DNA of 64,000 nucleotides from Escarpia spicata (lineage: Eukaryota > Annelida > Polychaeta > Sabellida > Siboglinidae). Shown in pieces: positions 47,201 through 59,200 of this stretch. Position numbers and translations under genes: made by a program. The stretch spans positions 2,046,001-2,110,000 of the forward strand of contig OZ023206.1 of NCBI GenBank assembly GCA_963995525.1, given 5' to 3'. The notes beneath the pieces are model-generated. The model was not told where the DNA came from, did no database searches, and worked only from the letters and a program-made list of their open reading frames with translations. Position 1 is the first letter of the stretch, and each line of letters opens with the position of its first letter.

Positions 47201-50200
47201 CAACAAGTACAGTCAGGACAGAACACACCCCACAGTGGCCTAGCAACAACAAATACAGTCAGGACAGAACACCCCCCCCACAGTAGCTTGGCAACAACAA
47301 GTATGGCCAGGAGAGAACACACCCCCACAGTGGCCTACCAACAACAAGTACAGTCAGGACAGAACACACCCCACAGTGGCCTGGCAACAACGAGTACAGT
47401 CAGGACAGAACACACCCCACAGTGGCCTGACAAAAACAAGTACAGTCAGGACAGAACACACCCCACAGTGGCCTGGCAACAACAAATACAGTCAGGATAG
47501 AAAACACCCCACAGTGGCCTGGCAACAACAAATACAGTCAGGACAGAACACACCCCACAGTGGCCTGACAAAAACAAGTACAGTCAGGACAGAACACAGC
47601 CCACAGTGGCCTGGCAACAACAAATACAGTCAGGACAGAACACACCCCACAGTGGCCTGGCAACAACAAATAGTCAGGAGAGAACACACCCCACAGTGGC
47701 CTGGCAACAACAAATACAGTCAGGACAGAACACACCCCACAGTGGCCTGGCAACAACAAATACAGTCAGGACAGAACACACCCCACAGTGGCCTGACAAA
47801 AACAAGTACAGTCAGGACAGAACACACCCCCACAGTGGCACATGAAAATGCATGAGACAAATGTACAGTACTTAACACACCTGAGAATGCGAGAGACCCA
47901 GAGATACTTAACACACCTGAGAATGCGAGAGACCCAGAGATACTTAACACACCTGAGAATGCGAGAGACCCAGAGATACTTAACACACCTGAGAATGCGA
48001 GAGACCCAGAGATACTTAACACACCTGAGAATGCGAGAGACCCAGAGATACTTAACCCACCTGAGAATGCGAGAGACCCAGAGATACTTAACACACCTGA
48101 GAATGCGAGAGACCCAGAGATACTTAACACACCTGAGAATGCGAGAGACCCAGAGATACTTAACACACCTGAGAATGCGAGAGACACAGAGATACTTAAC
48201 ACACCTGAGAATGCGAGAGACCCAGAGATACTTAACCCACCTGAGAATGCGAGAGATCCAGAGATACTTAACACACCTGAGAATGCGAGAGACACAGAGA
48301 TACTTAACACACCTGAGAATGCGAGAGACCCAGAGATACTTAACACACCTGATAATGCGAGAGACCCAGAGATACTTAACACACCTGAGAATGCGATAGA
48401 CCCAGAGATACTTAACACACCTGAGAATGCGAGAGACCCAGAGATACTTAACACACCTGAGAATGCGAGAGACCCAGAGATACTTAACACACCTGAGAAT
48501 GCGAGAGACCCAGAGATACTTAACACACCTGAGAATGCGAGAGACCCAGAGATACTTAACACACCTGAGAATGCGAGAGACCCAGAGATACTTAACACAC
48601 CTGAGAATGCGAGAGACCCAGAGATACTTAACACACCTGAGAATGCGAGAGACCCAGAGATACTTAACACACCTGAGAATGCGAGAGACCCAGAGATACT
48701 TAACACACCTGAGAATGCGAGAGACCCAGATATACTTAACACACCTGAGAATGCGAGAGACCCAGAGATACTTAACACACCTGAGAATGCGAGAGACCCA
48801 GAGATACTTAACACACCTGAGAATGCGAGAGACACAGAGATACTTAACACACCTGAGAATGCGAGAGACCCAGAGATACTTAACACACCTGAGAATGCGA
48901 GAGACCCAGAGATACTTAACACACCTGAGAATGCGAGAGACACAGAGATACTTAACACACCTGAGAATGCGAGAGACCCAGAGATACTTAACACACCTGA
49001 GAATGCGAGAGAGGTAGAGACAGAGGCCATTGTGTTTGCCGGAGTAGATGACCTCCGGGGAGCCTGGAGCAAAGGCGCTGGATGATGGACTCTGGAACTG
49101 CAGTTGCTGCGTGACGTTGGGGAATGGAGTGGACGTCTGGGGAAACTCACCTAGACACACCGGTCAAACATATCATATGACCTACACACACATTGGTCAA
49201 ACATGTCTCATGACCTACATACACACACTGGTCAAACATGTCACATAACCTACAGACACACACCGGTCAAACATGTCACGTGACCTACAGACACACACCG
49301 ATCAAACATGTCACATGATCCACAGACACACATGACCTACAGACACACACCGATCAAACATGTCACATAACCTATAAATACACATGACCTACAGACACAC
49401 ACTGGTTATACATGTCACATGATCCACAGACACACATGACCTACAGACACACACCGGTCAAACATGTCACGTGACCTACAGACACACACCGATCAAACAT
49501 GTCACATGATCCACAGACACACATGACCTACAGACACACACCGATCAAACATGTCACATAACCTATAGATACACATGACCTACAGACACACACTGGTCAT
49601 ACATGTCACATGATCCACAGACACACATGACCTACAGACACACACCGATCAAACATGTCACATAACCTACAGACACACATGACCTACAGACACACACTGG
49701 TCATACATGTCACATAACCTACAGACACACACCGATCAAACATGTCACATGATCCACAGACACACTTGACCTACAGACACACACAGGTCAAACATGTCAC
49801 AAGACCTACAGACACACCGGTCAAACATGTCACATGACTTACAGACACATCGGTCAAACAAGTCACATGACCTGCAAGTCGTATTTCAAAATAAATGTTG
49901 AATTCACCTCCTCTCCTTGGTGTACCGAATCCACTGGCTCCACTCAGGAAAGACTGCGGCCCATCTGCAAGTCAGAGTTATTCTGTGAGTTCATCTAGTA
50001 GTCTCACAACTTCATTCACAAGACTGTTTTATTTAGCAGCATCAGCAGGTAAAGTATAGCAGCAAACTTACAATTTGTTTCCCACAAGAAACAATCATCT
50101 ATGAAATATCTTTCTGCATTACAGCGTGGAAACTGATATAATTAAGAGCCATCACAGACATGAATAGAATTTCACACAGCTAAAATCAGTATTTACCCTT

Positions 50201-53200
50201 TCATAGTTATACCACACTACGCAATTACATGAAGATTAACGTGGAATAAAATAATGACACTGAAGAATGCTCTGGGGACCATCTCACTAACATTATTATC
50301 AGCTCATAAGAATGCTCTGGGGACCATCTCACTAACATTTTTATCAGCTCATAAGAATGCTCTGGGGACCATCTCACTAACATTTTTATCAGCTCATAAT
50401 AATGCTCTGGGGAACATCTCACTAACATTTTTATCAGCTCATAAGAATCCTCTGGGGAACACCTCACTAACATTTTTATCAGCTCATAAGAATGCTCTGG
50501 GGACCGTCTCACTAATGTTCTTATCAGCTCATAAGAATGCTCTGGGGACCAACTCACTAACGTTCTTATCAGCTCATAAGCTCAAATCTGCTCTTAAAAG
50601 TTGATTTTGTTCTGTAACAGTGATGTTGCATATTGAGAAATGATGACCAGGGTGCGCCACCAGGACAATTGTTGATGTCTCAAGAATAGTGTCCTGGTGA
50701 CACATGTCACTCACTATACATGGTGTTGACTCCCCCTGCAGACACAGCAAAGTTACATTCCGGCTCTCCCCCATACAGGAAGTAAGCCCGGGTCGCTCCC
50801 TCCACCACCTGTGAACAACCACAAACAAGTCACGTCTCGATGTCGCTATGACGACACTAAATTTGAATAAGACAATTTCAGCACTAAGTTTCTCGTTCTA
50901 TTTGTCTTTAGTTGCGTAACTTAACAGCCGATCACATGTTAGTCAGGTGTTCCCTATCAGTGTCACAGTCTGAGGAGGTAAACGTAAATACCGGAAATTT
51001 CCGTGTATAATACGCATTTGTTTCCTTCACTTTTTACTCAAAAGTTGGGGTGCATATTATACATGGTGCTAAGGCTAAACTAAATGTCTCTGATCAATTT
51101 ATCAATGTTTGTAGACCAGGATAACACTGCTAGAAAACTAGTAATATTATCACGAAAGGCAAGAATCGCACTCCCGTAACTGCCTCTCTAGCCCTAAACT
51201 AGCAGCGAGAAATGAAAAAGACGAGAGCCCATATGTCTGACTTCGCGAATAACACCAATGAGTGGGAAGCGTACGAGACCGGGAAGCGTCCCGCTATGAT
51301 TATGATTGGCATTCTTGAATCACGTGAATGATGCCCGCATCAAGGGTCAAGTGTCTACAAGTGTGACTCCATGTTTAAAATTGTGAATGCAAATGTTGTG
51401 AATGTAAATAAAGACGAATGTAGTGCATGTGTGCTTCGCAGTTGAAAGTACCAGGTTTATATGTAGCATTTCAGTGTATTTGGTAGCGCATCATACACAT
51501 CAAAACAGCGATGTTTTAAGTCTGCCAAGTTTAACAATATTCAGCTCTACAGTGTACAGAAATGGTACAAAGTTGTGGAATGCAGAAAACCGCTGTTTTC
51601 TACACATTGCTAATATATTAAATTATTTTAAAGATTTTTATACTGAATATAAAGTTTAAACAAAAATATAGTTGAAAAGCCTATTCATACATCTAGCAAA
51701 TTCTACAAGAAACTTCAACGACTACTGAATACCTTGCAAGATAGTTAACTTAGAGCTACACAGGAGCTGTGAAGGTCACACGAAGGTGATGTCATCTACA
51801 AGACCCACCTCTTTGTCGACCGCCCGAGTACTACAAGCCAGGATTAGACAGGTGGCACACGCTTGTTCCTACAAACACACACATCAATCAACACCCAGCT
51901 ACTACTTTAACCCAGCTAGCCTATGTAGCATGGAGGTGTGGAGGCATGGAGGGGTGGAGGCGTGGAGGCATGGAGGTGTGGAGGCATGGAGGTGTGGAGG
52001 CGGGTCAATGTTTACTCCTAGATGCGTTGCTTTTTAGATGCCAAACCTTCAGCGATTACACAACCGAAGAAAAGTAACTTTTTTTTGAAATTCCCTATTG
52101 GTTAAGGATTATTACCGGTTTTTGGATTAGTACAGTACGTCAGATGAACGTAAATCACTTGTTCATGATGCTATGCACAGTTCCTGAAGTTGTCCTCAAG
52201 TGATGAGGACCGTTGATGAGGACCATTGATGAGGACCGTTGATTGTGATGGGGACGTGGCACGTAATGTGTATTAATGCAACACATTGTTTCATTAATAA
52301 AACCAGGGGTTTAATGGAATCATTATAATAAATTGTAGCTTTGCCATAAGTATTGCCCATGAATTATCCAAGATCATAGAAGCTGTTTATAGGATACATA
52401 TCACAAATGTAACGTTTTATATTATATAATGGTGTCAGCAGTTCCAATGTTGTGGACTATGGTGTGGATGAGGGAGAGGGTGTGGATGAGGGAGAGGGTG
52501 TGGATGAGGGAGAGGGTGTGGATGAGGGAGGGTGTGGATGAGGGAGAGGGTGTGGATGAGGGAGAGGGTGTGGATGAGGGAGGGTGTGGATGAGGGAGAG
52601 GGTGTGGATGAGGGAGAGGGTGTGTATGAGGGAGAGGGTGTGGATGAGGGAGAGGGTGTGGATGAGGGAGAGGGTGTGGATGAGGGAGAGGGTGTGGATG
52701 AGGGAGAGGGTGTGGATGAGGGTGTGGATGAGGGAGAGGGTGTGGTTGAGGGAGAGGGTGTGGATAGGGAGAGGGTGTGGATGAGGGAGAGGGTGTGGAT
52801 GAGGGAGAGGGTGTGGATGAGGGAGAAGGTGTGGATGAGGGAGAGGGTGTGGATGAGGGAGAGGGTGTGGATGAGGGAGAGGGTGTGGATGAGGGTGTGG
52901 ATGAGGGAGAGGGTGTGGTTGAGGGAGAGGGTGTGGTTGAGGGAGAATGTGTGGATGAGGGAGAGTGTGTGGATGAGGGAGAGGGTGTGGTTGAGGGAGA
53001 GTGTGTGGATGAGGGAGAGGGTGTGGATGAGGGAGAGTGTGTGGATGAGGGTGTGGATGAGGGAGAGGGTGTGGTTGAGGGAGAATGTGTGGATGAGGGA
53101 GAGTGTGTGGATGAGGGAGAGGGAGAGGGTGTGGTTGAGGGAGTGTGTGGATGAGGGAGAGTGTGTGGATGAGGGAGAGGGTGTGGTTGAGGGAGAGTGT

Positions 53201-56200
53201 GTGGATTAGGGAGAGTGTGTGGATGAGGGAGAGGGTGTGGTTGAGGGAGAGTGTGTGGATGAGGGAGGGTGTGGATGAGGGAGAGTGTGTGGATAAGAGA
53301 GAGGGTGTGGTTAAGGGAGAGTGTGTGGATAAGGGAGAGGGTGTTGTTGAGGGAGAGGGTGTGGATGAGGGAGAGGGTGTGGATGAGGGAGAGGGTGTGG
53401 ATGAGGGAGTGTGTGGATAAGGGAGTGGGTGTGATTGAGGGAGAGTGTGTGGTTGAGGGAGAGTGTGTGGATAAGGGAGAGGGTGTGGTTGAGGGAGAGT
53501 GTGTGGATGTGGGAGAGGGTGTGGATGAGGGAGAGGGTGTGGTTGAGGGAGAGTGTGTGGATGTGGGAGAGGGTGTGGATGAGAGAGTGTGTGGATAAGG
53601 GAGAGGGTGTGGTTGAGGGAGAGTGTGTGGATAAGAGAGAGGGTGTAGTTGAGGGAGAGTGTGTGGATGAGGGAGAGGGTGTGGATGAGGGAGAGTGTGG
53701 ATAAGGGAGAGGGTGTGGTTGAGGGAGAGTGTGTGGTTGAGGGAGAGTGTGTGGATGACGAGAGGGTGTGGTTGAGGAAGAGTGTGTGGTTGAGGGAGAG
53801 TGTGTGGATGAGGGAGAGGGTGTGATTGAGGGAGAGGATATGGATGAGGGAGAGGGTGTGCATGAGGGTGTGGTTGAGGGAGAGTGTGTGTATGAGGGAG
53901 AGGGTGTGGATGAGGGAGAGGGTGTGGTTGAGGGAGAGTGTGTGGATGAAGGAGAGTGTGTGGATGAGGGAGAGTGTGTGGTTGAGGGAGAGTGTGTGGA
54001 TGAGGAAGAGTGTGTGGATGAGGGAGATGGTGTCGATGAGGGAGAGGGTGTGGATGAGGGAGAGTGTGTGGATAAGGGAGAGGGTGTGGTTGAGGGAGAG
54101 TGTGTGGATAAGGGAGAGGGTGTGGTTGAGGGAGAGGGTGTGGATGAAGGAAAGGGTGTGGATGAGGGAGAGTGTTTGGATAAGAGAGAGGGTGTGGTTG
54201 AGGGAGAGTGTGTGGATGAGTGGAGGGTGTGGATGAGGGAGAGGGTGTGGATGAGGGAGAGGGTGTGGATGAGGGAGAGGGTGTGTATGAGGGAGAGGGT
54301 GTGGATGAGGGAGAGGGTGTGGATGAGGGAGAGGGTGTGGATGAGGGAGAGGGTGTGGATGAGGGAGAGGGTGTGGATGAGGGAGAGGGTGTGTATGAGG
54401 GAGAGGGTGTGGATGAGGGAGAGGGTGTGGATGAGGGAGAGGGTGTGTATAAGGGAGAGGGTGTGGATGAGGGAGAGGGTGTGGATGAGGGAGGGTGTGG
54501 ATGAGGGAGAGGGTGTGGATGAGGGAGAGGATGTGGGTGAGGGAGAGGGTGTGGATGAGGGAGAGGGTGTGGATGAGGGAGAGGGTGTGGATAGGGAGAG
54601 GGTGTGGATGAGGGAGAGGGTGTGGATGAGGGAGAGGGTGTGGATGAGGGAGAGGGTGTGGATGAGGGAGAGGGTGTGGATGAGGGAGAGGGTGTGGATG
54701 AGGGTGTGGATGAGGGAGAGGGTGTGGTTGAGGGAGAGGGTGTGGTTGAGGGAGAATGTGTGGATGAGAGAGAGTGTGTGGATGAGGGAGAGGGTGTGGT
54801 TGAGGGAGTGTGTGGATGAGGGAGAGGGTGTGGATGAGGGAGAGTGTGTGGATGAGGGTGTGGATGAGGGAGAGGGTGTGGTTGAGGGAGAATGTGTGGA
54901 TGAGGGAGAGTGTGTGGATGAGGGAGAGGGAGAGGGTGTGGTTGAGGGAGTGTGTGGATGAGGGAGAGTGTGTGGATGAGGGAGAGGGTGTGGTTGAGGG
55001 AGAGTGTGTGGATGAGGGCGAGGGTATGGATGAGGGAGAGGGTGTGCATGAGGGTGTGGTTGAGGGAGTGTGTGGATGAGGGACAGGGTATGGATGAGGG
55101 AGAGGGTGTGCATGAGGGTGTGGTTGAGGGAGAGTGTGTGGATGAGGGTGAGGGTATGGATGAGGGAGAGGGTGTGCATGAGGGTGTGGTTGAGGGAGTG
55201 TGTGGATGAGGGAGAGGGTATGGATGAGGGAGAGGGTGTGCATGAGGGTGTGGTTGAGGGAGAGTGTGTGGATGAGGGAGAGGGTGTGGATGAGGGAGTG
55301 TGTGGATGAGGGAGAGGGTGTGGTTGAGGGAGAGTGTGTGGATGAGGGCGAGGGTATGGATGAGGGAGAGGGTGTGGATGAGGGAGAGGGTGTGGATAGG
55401 GAGAGGGTGTGGATGAGGGAGAGGGTGTGGATGAGGGAGAGGGTGTGGATGAGGGAGAGGGAGTGGATGAGGGAGAGGGTGTGGATGAGGGAGAGGGTGT
55501 GGATGAGGGAGAGGGTGTGGATGAGGGTGTGGATGAGGGAGAGGGTGTGGATGAGGGAGAGGGTGTGGTTGAGGGAGTGTGTGGATGAGGGAGAGGGTGT
55601 GGATGAGGGAGAGTGTGTGGATGAGGGTGTGGATGAGGGAGAGGGTGTGGTTGAGGGAGAATGTGTGGATGAGGGAGAGTGTGTGGATGAGGGAGAGGGA
55701 GAGGGTGTGGTTGAGGGAGTGTGTGGATGAGGGAGAGTGTGTGGATGAGGGAGAGGGTGTGGTTGAGGGAGAGTGTGTGGATGAGGGCGAGGGTATGGAT
55801 GAGGGAGAGGGTGTGCATGAGGGTGTGGTTGAGGGAGTGTGTGGATGAGGGACAGGGTATGGATGAGGGAGAGGGTGTGCATGAGGGTGTGGTTGAGGGA
55901 GAGTGTGTGGATGAGGGCGAGGGTATGGATGAGGGAGAGGGTGTGCATGAGGGTGTGGTTGAGGGAGTGTGTGGATGAGGGACAGGGTATGGATGAGGGA
56001 GAGGGTGTGCATGAGGGTGTGGTTGAGGGAGAGTGTGTGGATGAGGGTGAGGGTATGGATGAGGGAGAGGGTGTGCATGAGGGTGTGGTTGAGGGAGTGT
56101 GTGGATGAGGGAGAGGGTATGGATGAGGGAGAGGGTGTGCATGAGGGTGTGGTTGAGGGAGAGTGTGTGGATGAGGGAGAGGGTGTGGATGAGGGAGTGT

Positions 56201-59200
56201 GTGGATGAGGGAGAGGGTGTGGTTGAGGGAGAGTGTGTGGATGAGGGCGAGGGTATGGATGAGGGAGAGGGTGTGGATGAGGGAGAGGGTGTGGATAGGG
56301 AGAGGGTGTGGATGAGGGAGAGGGTGTGGATGAGGGAGAGGGTGTGGATGAGGGAGAGGGTGTGGATGAGGGAGAGGGTGTGGATGAGGGAGAGGGTGTG
56401 GATGAGGGAGAGGGTGTGGATGAGGGAGAGGGTGTGGATGAGGGTGTGGATGAGGGAGAGGGTGTGGATGAGGGAGAGGGTGTGGTTGAGGGAGTGTGTG
56501 GATGAGGGAGAGGGTGTGGATGAGGGAGAGGGTGTGGTTGAGGGAGTGTGTGGATGAGGGAGAGTGTGTGGATGAGGGAGAGGGTGTGGTTGAGGGAGAG
56601 TGTGTGGATGAGGGCGAGGGTATGGATGAGGGAGAGGGTGTGCATGAGGGTGTGGTTGAGGGAGTGTGTGGATGAGGGACAGGGTATGGATGAGGGAGAG
56701 GGTGTGCATGAGGGTGTGGTTGAGGGAGAGTGTGTGGATGAGGGTGAGGGTATGGATGAGGGAGAGGGTGTGCATGAGGGTGTGGTTGAGGGAGTGTGTG
56801 GATGAGGGAGAGGGTATGGATGAGGGAGAGGGTGTGCATGAGGGTGTGGTTGAGGGAGAGTGTGTGGATGAGGGAGAGGGTGTGGATGAGGGAGTGTGTG
56901 GATGAGGGAGAGGGTGTGGTTGAGGGAGAGTGTGTGGATGAGGGCGAGGGTATGGATGAGGGAGAGGGTGTGCATGAGGGTGTGGTTGAGGGAGAGTGTG
57001 TGGATGAGGGAGAGGGTGTGGATGAGAGGGGGTGTGTGGATGAGGGAGAGGGTATGGATGAGGGAGTGTGTGGATGAGGGAGAGTGTGTGGTTGAGGAAG
57101 AGGGTGTCGATGAGGGAGAGTGTGTGGATAAGGGAGAGGTATGGATGAGGGAGAGTGTGTGGATGAGGGAGAGTGGGTGGTTGAGGGAGAGGGTGTGGAA
57201 GAGGGAGAGTGTGTGCATGAGGGTGTGGTTGAGGGAGAGGGTGTGGTTGAGGGAGAGTGTGTGGATGAGGGAGAGTGTGTGGATGAGGGAGAGGGTGTGG
57301 TTGAGGGAGAATGTGTGGATGAGGGAGGGTGTGGATGTGGGAGAGGGTGTGGATGAGGGAGAGGGTGTGGTTGAGGGAGAGTGTGTGGATGTGGGAGAGG
57401 GTGTGGTTGAGGGAGAATGTGTGGATGACGAGAGGGTGTGGTTGAGGAAGAGGGTGTGGTTGAGGGAGAGTGTGTGGTTGAGGGAGAGTGTGTGGATGAG
57501 GGAGAGGGTGTGATTGAGGGAGAGGATATGGATGAGGGAGAGGGTGTGCATGAGGGTGTGGTTGAGGGAGAGTGTGTGTATGAGGGAGAGGGTGTGGATG
57601 AGGGAGAGGGTGTGGTTGAGGGAGAGTGTGTGGATGAAGGAGAGTGTGTGGATGAGGGAGAGTGTGTGGTTGAGGGAGAGTGTGTGGATGAGGAAGAGTG
57701 TGTGGATGAGGGAGAGGGTGTGGATGAGGGAGAGTGTGTGGATAAGGGAGAGGGTGTGGTTGAGGGAGAGTGTGTGGATAAGGGAGAGGGTGTGGTTGAG
57801 GGAGAGGGTGTGGATGAAGGAAAGGGTGTGGATGAGGGAGAGTGTTTGGATAAGAGAGAGGGTGTGGTTGAGAGAGAGTGTGTGGATGAGGGAGAGGGTG
57901 TGGATGAGGGAGAGTGTGTGGATAAGGGAGAGGGTGTGGTTAAGGGAGAGGGTGTGGTTGAGGGAGAGTGTGTGGGTGAGAGAGAGTGTGTGGATGAGGA
58001 GAGGGTGTGGTTGAGGGAGAGTGTGTGGATGAGGGAGAGTATGTGGATGAGGGAGAGGGTGTGGTTGAGGGAGAGGGTGTGGTTGAAGGAGTGTGTGGAT
58101 GAGGGAGTGTGTGGATGAGGGAGAGGGTGTGCATGAGGGTGTGGTTGAGGGAGTGTGTGGATGAGGGAGAGGGTATGGATGAGGGAGAGGGTGTGCATGA
58201 GGGTGTGGTTGAGGGAGAGTGTGTGGATGAGGGAGAGTGTGTGGATGAGGGAGAGTGTGAGGACGAGGGAGAGGGTGTGGTTGAGGGAGAGGGTGTGGAT
58301 GAGGGATAGGGTGTGGATGAGGGAGGGTGTGGTTGAGGGAGAGGGTGTGGATGAGGGATAGGGTGTGGATGAGGGAGGGTGTGGTTGAGGGAGAGGGTGT
58401 GGATGAGGGAGAGGGTGTGGATGAGGGAGAGGGTGTGTATGAGGGAGAGGGTGTGGATGAGGGAGAGGTTTTGGTTGAGGGAGAGGGTGTGGATGAGGGA
58501 GAGGGTGTGGATGAGGGAGAAGGTGTGGATGAGGGAGAGGGTGTGGATGACCTACCCGGTGGAGTTTGAAGAATGCCTTCACTTGCTCCGAGTCAGGGGA
58601 TGCATTCAGCAGCAGCTGTCGCAGCTGGTCTACTGGCTGCTGCTTCGTCATGAGGTAGCAGCCCTGCAGAGGCAAAGGTATACATTAGAGCTGCCCACAG
58701 ACCACTCGTTAACAATTATCAACATGTACAATGCAGTGTCACTCTTCCACTGTCAAATGTTGCATTTGGATTCTGATATGGAAAAATACAAAATAATTTG
58801 ATAAATAATACTAATGTTTAACTGTTTTTGATGACGATTACCAAGACTCCGTCCCCTGTGATTTAAGGAAAATGATCCCCTCACCTGTGAGTTAAGGACA
58901 ATGATCCCCTTGTATGAGTTAAGGACAATGATCCCCTAACCTATGAGTTAAGGACATTGATCCCCTCACCTGAGTTAGGGACAATGATCCCTCACATGTG
59001 AGTTAAGGACAATGATCCCCTCACCTGTGAATTAAGGACAATGATCCCCAAACCTATGAGTTAAGGACAATGATCCCTCACCTGTGAATTAAGGACAATG
59101 ATCTCTCACCTATGAGTTAAGGACAATGATCCCCTCACCTATAAGTTAAGGAGAATCATCCCTCAAATGTGAGTTACGGACAATGATCCCCTCACATGTG

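Noticed and set aside
47720..49160. Minus frames of 464 and 476 codons
   Set aside because: Exon 8 read on into the 36-bp array. Repetitive, with a donor at the exon end; not an independent gene.
52457..58675. Open frame of 2,072 codons (minus) and several hundred-codon frames on both strands
   Set aside because: They follow from an 18-bp stop-free repeat. Only the first 36 codons after the acceptor (58,663-58,556) are NUP155 exon 4.
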